Origin: Symbiodinium natans
Taxonomy: Eukaryota; Sar; Dinophyceae; Suessiales; Symbiodiniaceae
NCBI GenBank assembly: GCA_905221605.1
Contig: CAJNDS010002643.1
Span: 1 to 64,000, forward strand
Reading direction: 5' to 3'
DNA length: 64,000 bases
Below the pieces are notes generated by a model. That model had not been told where the DNA came from. It worked only from the letters and a program-made list of their open reading frames with translations, and made no database searches. Made by a program: the position numbers and the translations under genes. Of this stretch, positions 50,698 through 58,736 are shown piece by piece (the first letter of the stretch is position 1; each line of letters starts with the position of its first letter).

Positions 50698-50911
50698 GAA
50701 GTCGAATAAACCCGAAACCCCAAACCCCAGACCCTAAACCCCAAACCCTAAACCCTAAACCCTAAACCCCAAACCCTAAACCCTAAACCCTTTGGCATCC
50801 CACAGAAGGGACTGGTGTGACTTTGCCAGATCCCACTGGTGCTAGGAAATTGCTAGCAGACCTGTTGGGTTGGTTCTTCAAGTAACAGGGCTTCGGGGTC
50901 TCAAAGGTTCA

Positions 50912-51040
50912 CCCTAAACCCTAAACCCTAAACCCTAAGCCCTAAGCCCTAAGCCCTAAGCCCCAAGCCCTAAACCCTAAACCCTAAACCCTAAACCCTA
51001 AACCCTAAACCCTAAACCCTAAACCCTAAACCCTAAACCC
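50912..51040 (-). repeat. CCCTAAA array with CCCTAAG block
   Basis: About 18 copies; a block of five CCCTAAG near 50935-50965. Confidence 0.94.
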
Positions 51041-51143
51041 AATGCAAAGCTTGGGGTCTTCGTGTTCAATTGCCATTCGACAGCACCACGGGGCACCTTT
51101 CTGGAAACTGATATGAGGGCTTCCGAATGAGGGTTTAAAGTTA

Positions 51144-51208
51144 GGGTTTAGGGTTTAGGGTTTAGGGTTTAGGGTTTAGGGTTTAGGGTTTAGGGTTTAG
51201 GGTTTAGG
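51144..51208 (+). repeat. TTTAGGG array fused to a family C element
   Basis: About nine copies running without a break into TTTAGGGGTACC, the internal end of a family C terminus. Confidence 0.93.
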
Positions 51209-51294
51209 GGTACCTTATTGGGGGCCCTTATTATAAGGGAATCCTACTACTTTTGGGGTTCATTCTAGGGTCCCGTATTTTCGTAAACTCCCAG
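51207..51294. mobile_element. Foldback family C, left terminus replaced by telomeric repeats
   Basis: GGGGTACCTTATTGGGGGCC, AAGGGAATCCTACTACTTTT and TAGGGTCCCGTATTTTCGTA. The normal left end (CGAAATTAGGGG) contains TTAGGGG, and the array joins exactly there. Confidence 0.78.
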
Positions 51295-51715
51295 AAAGCA
51301 GGAAGTCCCAAAAAGATTGTCCCAAAAAGGAACCAGCATGATCCCTACCCTTAAACCCTAAACCCTGAACCCTAAACCCTAAACCCTAAACCGAAGCAAA
51401 AGCGCATTGTGCTGCAAAACGAGGGCTCTCCAATGATGGGAGCAACTATACTCCCCTTAGAACCTCAAACAACACTAAAACAGTTGCTTAGGGTTTAGGG
51501 TTTAGGGTTTAGAAAAACAACATAGAAAATCCTAGGGATGCTACAGGAAAAAGTCCCGCCGTGCATCTTAAGCAACATGACCTAGTTGGGGATTGATTGG
51601 GGGTTTGGGTGCTAAGGGTATCAGACACGTGAGTTTCTTTTTTGCCCTGGGACCCCAAATCCCTAAACCACCCGCCCTAGAACTTCAACGTTGAAGCCTT
51701 AGGGTTTAGGGTTGC

Positions 51716-51778
51716 CCTCCCCCCCCCCCCCCCCCCCCTCAAAAAAAAAACCCAACCCCCCCAAAAAAAAAAAAAAAC
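51716..51778. repeat. C20/A10/A15 homopolymer cluster
   Basis: C20, then A10, a short C-rich gap, then A15. Confidence 0.95.
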
Positions 51779-52098
51779 CGAATGCCTTCGGTTGGGGCAG
51801 GCTCGTCGCTGCCGCGGCCTGAATACTTCTGCATGCTGTGAGAGTCCCTCGTTTAGGGGGTTTTGGGGTTTAGGTGTTTGGGTTGGGGGTTTGGGTTCCT
51901 AAGGTGCTTGGGGTGTCTTGGTCGGGTTGAGATTTAGGGGTTGAGAGGACTGAAAGGCAACATTTACCCGGAACCCTGAACCCTAAACCCAAACCCCAAA
52001 CCCTAAACCCTAGGAACCCTCAACCTGAACCCAGCAAAAGGACGCATGAATGCATCAGGTTTTCTAAACGCTGAGACTCCGAGCCAAGCACAGACCAT

Positions 52099-52142
52099 CT
52101 TGCTGGTAGGGAATGAGGGAAGGAGGTGCCCTACATCCCCCC
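52099..52142 (-). mobile_element. Remnant of introner-like family L
   Basis: GTAGGGAATGAGGGAAGGAG at 52106 matches the terminal repeat of the gene 1 intron element. On the minus strand it ends CATTCCCTACCAGCAAG, the same CAGCAAG acceptor context as in gene 1. The other end is missing. Confidence 0.6.
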
Positions 52143-52272
52143 TATAATTTCCAAAGGTCCCGACTAAGAACCAGGGGACCATGCCTGAAGAGGAGAGGGG
52201 CAGGGCAAGGGACGGGGTTTCAGCGGGCTCTGCATGTGACTGAAAGTCGCGCCTCAAATTCGTCCTGCCGCG

Positions 52273-52578
52273 CTATGCGCTGGCTCTTGTAACATGCAAA
52301 GTGTCACCCCGTGCCCAGAAGCGTAGCCCAAGAACCTGCCTCTCAAAGCAAGTCCCTGTACAGTGAGCCTCGACAATAGCACTCAGGGTTCCAAAAATGG
52401 CCTCCCAGTCCTGGCGCCCGATTATGTCTAGCGGCCAAGTGTAAAGACCATATTCAGCAGCAACCACTCTTGTATTCCATACTAAGGTGGCTCCTGAAAA
52501 TTGCCTAATTTTCTCAAAGTCCCAATCCCGACATGCCCTGGCAAAATGACAAACGTACGGCGGCAAAGGCAGTGACAT
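52273..52578 (-). CDS. Hypothetical protein, possibly one exon of a larger gene
   Basis: 101 codons with a true ATG at 52578. The sequence (RACRDWDFEKIRQFSGATLV, GLYTWPLDIIGRQDWEAIFG, CFERQVLGLRFWARGD) looks globular and coding-like, rich in W, F and charged residues, in a 700-bp telomere-free island. No family is recognised. An overlapping minus frame upstream (52727-52482) could be an earlier exon. Downstream, a family L remnant with an AG acceptor precedes MVCAWLGVSAFRKPDAFMRP, a possible later exon (about 52098-52010). The spliced structure is inference. Confidence 0.4.
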   Translation of the reverse strand: MSLPLPPYVCHFARACRDWDFEKIRQFSGATLVWNTRVVAAEYGLYTWPLDIIGRQDWEAIFGTLSAIVEAHCTGTCFERQVLGLRFWARGDTLHVTRASA

Positions 52579-52770
52579 GGGTGGGACAACGGAAGACCGG
52601 GCAGTCGGCTGGAGAGTAGCCCACCATGGACGTGGTCCAGCAACCGTACTCGGCGGGCGCCAGCCATCATCGACATCAGGATGCGGCGCCTCACATCCAA
52701 GGTCCGCCTCAGCATAGCAGACGCCACACGACGGCTGTTGGCGTAAGTGTCGCCTAAGGCGAAGGGACGG

Positions 52771-52812
52771 GGTTTAGGGTTTAGGGTTTAGGGTTTAGGG
52801 TTCAGGGTTTAA
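52771..52812 (+). repeat. Short TTTAGGG array
   Basis: Five to six copies at the right edge of the coding-like island. Confidence 0.9.
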
Positions 52813-53000
52813 GGGCAAGGGAAAGAGGGGCAGGGGCCCACTTCTGTTAAAGGTTCTAGGATTTAGGATTTAAACCCTGAACCCTAAACCCGAGAGCCCT
52901 ACACCCGACACCCTTATCTGGGCCTGAGCCGCTATCCGGAGAGGCCCCACGTGCACGGCCTGGGCGTTACAGGGACCCTGGTTTAGGGTTTAGGGTTTAG

Positions 53001-53162
53001 GGGTTCATGGTACTTATTAGCCAATTCTGAGTGCACTTGTACCTCTGTACTTATAGTTGTACTTATAACTGTACTTCTAACCATGTCAGGGTACTTAAGG
53101 GGCTGATACGTGGGTTCTAAGTACAGTTATACTTGGTTAATAGGACCATGAACCTCCAAGTA
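53001..53162. mobile_element. Foldback family A, copy 9, left tip replaced by telomeric repeats
   Basis: TTTAGGGTTTAG runs straight into GGGTTCATGGTACTTATTAG, so the first bases (TACTTGGA) are gone. The right terminus GACCATGAACCTCCAAGTA is intact. Confidence 0.82.
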
Positions 53163-53247
53163 GGGTTATTTGGGGCTCCGCGCGCGTTTAGGCTTCAGGG
53201 CTCTAAGGAGTCTAAGGGTTTCAATGTTTAGAGTGCGAAGCTCTCCA

Positions 53248-53306
53248 CCCTAAACCCTAAACCCTAAACCCTAAACCCTAAACCCTAAACCCTAAACCCT
53301 AAACCC
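53248..53306 (-). repeat. CCCTAAA array
   Basis: Eight copies, followed by a C-rich stretch. Confidence 0.93.
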
Positions 53307-53423
53307 AGATCCCCCCCTCCCCCCAATGCACCCCCACCAACGCCTCCATTGTGCTCTCAAGAACCGTGAAGCCCAAACCTTCGTGTTGCTCTAGAACCCC
53401 AAGCTATAAGTCCAAAGCCGCAA

Positions 53424-53512
53424 CCCTAAACCCTGAACCCCAAACCCTGAACCCTAAACCCTGAACCCCAAACCCTGAACCCTAAACCCTAAACCCTAAA
53501 CCCTAAACCCGT
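53424..53512 (-). repeat. CCCTGAA/CCCCAAA/CCCTAAA array
   Basis: Mixed variants repeated in the order CCCTAAA, CCCTGAA, CCCCAAA, CCCTGAA. Confidence 0.9.
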
Positions 53513-53580
53513 TGGAGGCACAGTAAGGGTCCGGCCGAGCTTGAAAACGGGCGGTCTGAGATGCCTCAAAGAGCCTGGGG

Positions 53581-53690
53581 GTTTAGGGTTTAGGGTTTGG
53601 GGTTTGGGGTTTGGGGTTTGGGGTTTGGGGTTTAGGGTTTGGGGTTTGGGATTTAGGGTTTGGGGTTTGGGGTTTAGGGTTCAGGATCAT
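53581..53690 (+). repeat. TTTGGGG array
   Basis: About 15 G-strand heptamers, mostly TTTGGGG. Confidence 0.92.
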
Positions 53691-53853
53691 CTTGACTCAA
53701 TCAGTCAGGGGTTTGGGGATTTGAGGGTTTGGGGATTTTAGGGTTTTCGGTTTGGGGCGTTTAGGGCGTTTGGGTCGTTGAGGGCGTTTAGGACTTAGGG
53801 CGGAGGAATTGGAGCAGCAAGACCTTAAACCCTGGTTCTAGAAAGTTGAGTCA

Positions 53854-54351
53854 GTGGGCCTTGCTTGGGGAGCAAGACTGGCGGCTTTGAGGCTTTGGAG
53901 GTTGAAACTTTGTTGGTTTTGGGCTTGGGGTTTAAGGGCTCGGGGTTTAGGATTCAGCTTTAAAGTCGAGCCTTCAACGCTGTACTGTGGCCGATGTGCC
54001 CACAGAGTTTTCGGGCTGGGGGGGGGGTTTTTACGTTTAGGGGCCGTGCCCGACGCACAAAGCTTACAACTAGGCGGACGTATTGTCAGAGCTTGTGCGA
54101 CTACAGCAGCAGTAAGAAAGAGAACCCGCGAAAATGTCACGAGTGACGGCGAAACGAACATGCTGCTAGTTGCAGCAAGACAACAACACCTACGCTGCAT
54201 GGTTCTTCACAGGAGACGGCATCCCCAACCTAAACGCAGATCGCTTACAACGATGTCGTTCGCCATGAAAAACTCAAATCGCGGAGCCAACTACATGGCC
54301 AACTACATGCTCGGAGATTTGTTGCTTCATGACACATGTTCAGCTCTTTGA
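53854..54351 (+). CDS. Hypothetical ORF, weak
   Basis: A 165-codon plus-strand ORF that opens at GTG; the first ATG lies well inside (TNMLLVAARQQHLRCMVLHR). The C-terminal half (from about 54040) has coding-like composition (VRKRTRENVTSDGETNMLLV, KNSNRGANYMANYMLGDLLL), while the N-terminal half reads telomere-like DNA. A minus-strand ORF overlaps it. It is possibly an exon; no domain is recognised. Confidence 0.3.
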   Translation: MGLAWGARLAALRLWRLKLCWFWAWGLRARGLGFSFKVEPSTLYCGRCAHRVFGLGGGFLRLGAVPDAQSLQLGGRIVRACATTAAVRKRTRENVTSDGETNMLLVAARQQHLRCMVLHRRRHPQPKRRSLTTMSFAMKNSNRGANYMANYMLGDLLLHDTCSAL

Positions 54352-54385
54352 ATTCATGTTCTCTTGCTGGGAATAATCTAAACCC

Positions 54386-54528
54386 TACGTGGAGTTTCAT
54401 GCTACTTATTAACCACTTAGAACTGTGCTTATAACTGTACTTATAAACATATCAGCGCACTTCAGGGGCTTATCAGCGGGTTAAAAGTGCAGTCTAATTG
54501 GTTTATAAGTACCATGAACCTCCAAGTA
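54386..54528. mobile_element. Foldback family A, copy 10
   Basis: TACGTGGAGTTTCATGCTAC at the left and GTACCATGAACCTCCAAGTA at the right. Confidence 0.85.
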
Positions 54529-54572
54529 AACCCCATAGAACCCTAAACCCCTGTGAGCCCCAAAACCTCAAC

Positions 54573-54638
54573 CCTAAACCCTAAACCCTAAACCCTAAAC
54601 CCTGAACCCTGAACCCTAAACCCTAAACCCTAAACCCT
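54573..54638 (-). repeat. CCCTAAA array
   Basis: About nine copies, two as CCCTGAA. Confidence 0.92.
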
Positions 54639-54741
54639 TTTGCCAAGTTCTCGACTCATTGCACTGCGTGCAACGCTGCTCCCCTTCGAGTCATCTAGGA
54701 GATCCACGCTGATCCCTCGCGATCGGGCCGCATGTCATTCT

Positions 54742-54780
54742 AGGGTTTAGGGTTTAGGGTTTAGGGTTTAGGGTTTAGAA
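54742..54780 (+). repeat. Short TTTAGGG array
   Basis: Five copies. Confidence 0.9.
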
Positions 54781-54929
54781 TTAAGGGGGTTTTAGGCTGG
54801 AGATTCGGTTGTAGCAAACGCATCTGGACCATTATCTAGGCACATGCAGTTGTTTTACAGCACGCGGGCGGTTCAGGGAGCAGCGGGCTGACGATCCTAC
54901 TCTTCATGTCTACCGGTCAAATGTTTTTC

Positions 54930-55181
54930 CTACACGACAAACTGCTTAAGAACCCTTAAAAAATAAAAAACAATATATATATATATATATACATATACTC
55001 TTCCTTATTATTTAGGGAAATTTAGGGATTATGATTCCGAAAAAAATATGTTCTCCCTTATTAAGGGGAATATGGGGATTATTGTTTTTCTTCTTTTGGG
55101 GTTCTTAGGACCCTCAACCCTAAACCCTAAACCCTAAACCCTAAACCCTAAACCCTTTTGGGGTTCTTAAGCAAATAGTAG
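54930..55181. mobile_element. Foldback family E, copy 3, with telomeric tract bracketed by a 15-bp duplication
   Basis: CTACACGACAAACTGCTTAA at the left, an internal (AT)n run (54974-54990), and GCAAATAGTAG at the right. CTTTTGGGGTTCTTA occurs at 55093 and again at 55155, and between them lie about six CCCTAAA/CCCTCAA copies (55111-55155). Confidence 0.87.
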
Positions 55182-55216
55182 TACAGTGCAGGCTCTGGAG
55201 AGCACGGTGTGAGGGC

Positions 55217-55279
55217 ATAGGGTTTAGGGTTTAGGGTTTAGGGTTTAGGGTTTAGGGTTTAGGGTTTAGGGTTTAGGGT
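55217..55279 (+). repeat. TTTAGGG array (about 9 copies)
   Basis: Perfect copies. Confidence 0.95.
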
Positions 55280-55586
55280 CCAATCATGAACAGCACTGAG
55301 CGCCCCTAGACACCACCATCGCCTGCGAGCCTTGAGTCTTCTCAAGTACATCGTGTCAGGGTTTAGGGTTTAGGGCTTAGGGCTTAGGGTTCAAGGTTCA
55401 AGAGCTCCTGGTCGAGCAATTTCTCATTGAGGCTCTGTGTTTAGAACATCGAAACATACCCACCCGCCCGAAGTTCCCATAACATTAAGACATAAAAAGT
55501 TTCTTCTTTTTTTAGGAGGGTGGCTCAACAACAAAACTAATGACCACCACTACAAACGAGGAGGTGGAAATACTAAACCACCCCTT

Positions 55587-55860
55587 GAGGCCATGAAACC
55601 CTAAACACTCGGGCTTGAGGACCTGAAACCCTAAACACTCGGGCTTGAGGCCTTGAAACCCTCAACACCAGGCCTTGAGGCCCTGAGCCCCAACACTAGG
55701 CCTTGAGCCCTGAACCCTAAAGTACTAGGCCCTGAGGCCTTGAAACCCTAAACAGCAGGCCTTGAGGCCTTGAGGCCTTGAAACCCTAAGCAAGAGGCCT
55801 TGAGGCCCTGAACCCTAAACACCAGGCCTTGAGGCCCTGAAACCCTAAACGCCAGGCCTT
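55587..55860. repeat. 30-bp minisatellite carrying a telomere heptamer
   Basis: About nine degenerate copies of GAGGCCTTGAAACCCTAAAC plus about ten further bases ending GGCTT. Each unit contains one CCCTAAA word. 55280-55586 is unique with no gene. Confidence 0.85.
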
Positions 55861-55917
55861 GGTTGGGTTGAGGGTCTCAAGGGTTTAGGGGCTCAAGGGT
55901 TTAGGGGCCTCAAGGGA

Positions 55918-56225
55918 GTTTTTGGGCCTTGCCCACGAATCTTTGGGCCTTGCCCACGAATTTCTCACGAATTTCTGGGCCTTGTCCACGAAGTTTTGGG
56001 CCTTGCCCACGAAGATTTGGGCCTTGCGCACGAAGATTTGGGCCTTGCCCACGAAGATTTGGGCCTTGCCCACGAACCAACAAGCCCAAAAAATCGTGGG
56101 CAAGGCCCAAATATTCGCGGGCAAGGCCCAAAATCCGGATTTTGGGCCTTGCCCACGAATATTTGGGCCTTGCCCACGAATCTTTGGGCCTTGCCCACGA
56201 AGAATTTGGCCTTGCCCACGAATAC
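55918..56225. repeat. 21-bp minisatellite with an embedded large palindrome
   Basis: TTTGGGCCTTGCCCACGAAGA repeats about a dozen times. Around 56080-56136 the unit switches orientation, and the two orientations meet at 56136/56137 in a palindrome centred on AAAATCCGGATTTT with arms of at least 36 bp (one mismatch). A 21-bp period keeps every frame open, so several overlapping ORFs (FVGKAQI, GLAHED and similar repeats) are artefacts. Confidence 0.92.
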
Positions 56226-56364
56226 CATTAAGGTTTATAATTATATGGTAGGGTTTATGGTTTAGGGTGCTCAGATTTTGCCTTGCACACAAAATCCTAA
56301 ACCACCTGAGCCCAGAAGCCTGAACTAAACCCCGAAGCCAGGAGCCCAGCCCGTGGTCCAAGGG

Positions 56365-56430
56365 CTTAGGGTTTAGGGTTTAGGGCTTAGGGTTTGTTAG
56401 GGCTTAGGGTTTAGGGTTTAGGGTTTAGGT
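56365..56430 (+). repeat. TTTAGGG/TTAGGGC variants
   Basis: Several short blocks; 56431-56680 is unique with no supported gene. Confidence 0.85.
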
Positions 56431-56816
56431 TTTAGGTTCTACCTGGAGAAGCAGGAACATACCGTTTTGTAGGCTGCTATGCTGTTCAATCCCCTCACAG
56501 CACGTCTTGGCATTTCTTGACGGTAGCCTAGGGTTGAGGAATCAGGATTTCGAGTTTCGGCTGGCTTGGCTGGAAAAAAATCTGTCGGCGTATTTGGCTT
56601 TGTGACGTGCTTGGCTGGGCAGACACCGACAGACCAGACCGGACGAGATACACACAGGCAAGCCTCCCTCACCCTAAACCCCAAACCCGATCCCCTAAAC
56701 CCTCAACCCTAAACCCTAAACCCTCAACCCCAGGCAGCGATTCGTGGAACAGGAGCAAGCCCCGAGTTTTCACACACGTGCATCATGCGCGTGGATCTGG
56801 GTCTGGGGTTATGTTA

Positions 56817-56924
56817 GGATGTTCCCCCTTATACTAACAGTCCTTAATAGGGATTATAATAGGGGGGTACTAGAATTCCCAGTATAAGGACTGTTAGTAT
56901 ACGGGGAACAACGGGGGGAACATC
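56817..56924. mobile_element. Foldback family D, copy 3
   Basis: GGATGTTCCCCCTTATACTA at the left and TAGTATACGGGGAACA...CATC at the right. The loop contains GGGGGGTAC, the short state of the tract expanded at 4742. Confidence 0.83.
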
Positions 56925-57139
56925 TCTTGGCATGCGTCCGCCGTAACCCTCAACCTCAAAATAAACATCCGCCCCTCCGCAACTCTAAACACCATAGCCG
57001 CAAAACCCAACGCCCAAACACTCCCTCAACCCAAAACTTCAGTCCAGCCAAAACCCTAGACCATAAAGCCCCCATAAACCCCCAAACCATTGCCCCTCTG
57101 ATTCCTTCCCATAAACCCCGACAAACATCGCAACCAACA

Positions 57140-57318
57140 GACCCCCTAAACCCTGAGCCCTATACCCTAAACCCTATAAACCCTATAAACCCTAAAAACC
57201 CTAAACCCTAACCCTAAACCCCAAACCCTAAACCCTAAACCCTATAAACCCTAAAAACCCTAAACCCTAAACCCTAAACCTGAAACCCTAAACCCTAAAC
57301 CCTAAACCCTAAACCCCA
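57140..57318 (-). repeat. CCCTAAA/CCCTATAAA array
   Basis: A 9-bp CCCTATAAA variant alternates with heptamers. 56925-57139 is C-rich unique DNA. Confidence 0.88.
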
Positions 57319-57401
57319 CTGTTGAGGAGCCTTCGGGTGTCTTTGGCCGCTCCAGCTCGTAGTCCTGGGCCTCGGCGTCCGGGTCTTGTTAGCTAGGCTT
57401 T

Positions 57402-57525
57402 AGGGTTTAGGGTTTAGGGTTTAGGGTTTAGGGTTTAGGGTTTAGGGTTAAGGGTTAAGGGTTAAGGGTTAAGGGTTTAGGGTTTAGGTTTTAGGGTCTT
57501 GGGTTTAGGGTTTAGGGTTTAGGGC
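57402..57525 (+). repeat. TTTAGGG/TTAAGGG array
   Basis: Seven TTTAGGG, four TTAAGGG, then mixed. A lone family A terminus (TTGGAGGTTCATGGTACT) follows at 57618. Confidence 0.9.
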
Positions 57526-57659
57526 GCGAAGGGTTTGGGGTTCAAGGAGGGGGCTGTCTGTTTAAAGTTCTATCGGGCTTAAGGACTCGAAGCACTCCTG
57601 CTATTGCTTTTGGGGGTTGGAGGTTCATGGTACTTAGTAACCAATTGAATCAGGGAGGG

Positions 57660-58050
57660 AGCCTCCTAGCTTGCATGCGGATTGTTGGTTAGACCGGCCT
57701 TTTATGATTTTAGCTGGGGGCGGGATGGACGTTGATTTCCCCGTTGCGGCCCAATCCCCTAGGGCGGTTGAGAAACGGGGTCGTCATATATACACCGCAT
57801 GAGTGCTCCACACGCTTGTCCAAACCCTGGCTGTCAGGACCTTGCCCCCCCTCCTTTGCAGGCTTTTTTCGCGCGTCATGTCGGTTTTGCCCTACGCTGG
57901 GTTCTTCAGGTCCAATGCGAGAGCTTGGCGCAACAGCACTACCAACCCAAGTGAGGTCTCGTTATGCAGGTTAAGAGGCCGACGCGCCCCTCGTGAAGGC
58001 TACACCCGTCGCGAGCTTCTTGTTCTTGCCTTCTTTAAAGGGTTCTGAAG
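57660..58050 (+). other. Telomere-free unique stretch with weak ORFs
   Basis: Two plus frames are open (57732-57974, 57803-58048). The second (VMSVLPYAGFFRSNARAWRN and on) has coding-like composition but no ATG start and no recognised domain. Confidence 0.25.
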
Positions 58051-58122
58051 TACAGGGTACACAAGGGGTAGAGAAGGGCTCCAGAATTCCGCGCGCATAG
58101 TAAGAGACCATGCAACTACCCT
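58051..58122. mobile_element. Rearranged family B fragment
   Basis: Complement of the family core (TTCTTTAAAGGGTTCTGAAG at about 58031) followed by a forward right end (AAGAGACCATGCAACTACCC). Confidence 0.5.
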
Positions 58123-58275
58123 AGCAAGCAAAGGGTGTAGCGTGTAGGAATTAGGACCATCGACCTATTTTGTCCCCAAACGTTCAACTCCGAACCGAAT
58201 ATTTAACCCTATTTCCGACGCTTACACGACTGAAACCGAAGCTGAAGGTCCTTCCTCAAGGGAGGGGGTTCATCA

Positions 58276-58314
58276 GGGGTTTAGGGTTTAGGGTTTAGGG
58301 TTTAGGGTTTAGGG
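58276..58314 (+). repeat. Short TTTAGGG array
   Basis: Five to six copies, ending two bases before a foldback element. Confidence 0.92.
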
Positions 58315-58316
58315 AG

Positions 58317-58458
58317 GTACCTAGGGAACCTTAGGGAAGCTTTGGGCGCCTTAGGGAGTAGTGGGGCGTAGGGGGTATGTAACCCAAGGTTCCCTAATAC
58401 TCCCCCTCTACGAGTACTCCCTGAGGCTCCCTACACTTCCTTAAGGTTCCCTAGGTAC
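58317..58458. mobile_element. Foldback family N (single copy here)
   Basis: GTACCTAGGGAACCTTAGGG at the left pairs with CCTTAAGGTTCCCTAGGTAC at the right, one mismatch in about 20; total 142 bp. Confidence 0.85.
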
Positions 58459-58492
58459 TTGGCTTTTAGCTTGGATGGCCTTTAAAACTCTC

Positions 58493-58560
58493 ACATTCCT
58501 GCAAATCATCCTCTCAACCCCAATAAGGAAAAAAACAGAAAATGTTCCAACTGCCTACCT
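58493..58560. repeat. Dispersed repeat family H, copy 4
   Basis: CTCACATTCCTGCAAATCAT, CCTCTCAACCCCAATAAGG and an A-rich run. Confidence 0.6.
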
Positions 58561-58736
58561 ACTTAGGACTTAGGTTCCGGGGATAATGAGGGCTTAGGGC
58601 TTAGAAGGTTTAGACCATGCTCCCTGATTCACTCCTCGGACTCTCGTAGGCCTGCAGAATTTGAGCCATGAAGGCTTTGCCTTATGACACGTGCCCCTCC
58701 CCTCCGGAACAAACTTCCATTTGCAAACTGAGTTGT

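Noticed and set aside
55885-56361. Repeat protein (GKAQIFV / GLAHED) ORFs on both strands
   Set aside because: A 21-bp repeat keeps all frames open; at least five overlapping ORFs exist and none is favoured.
57803-58048. VLPYAGF word recalling mitochondrial carrier proteins
   Set aside because: One short word without the PX(D/E)XX(K/R) signature or repeated structure; not enough to name a family.
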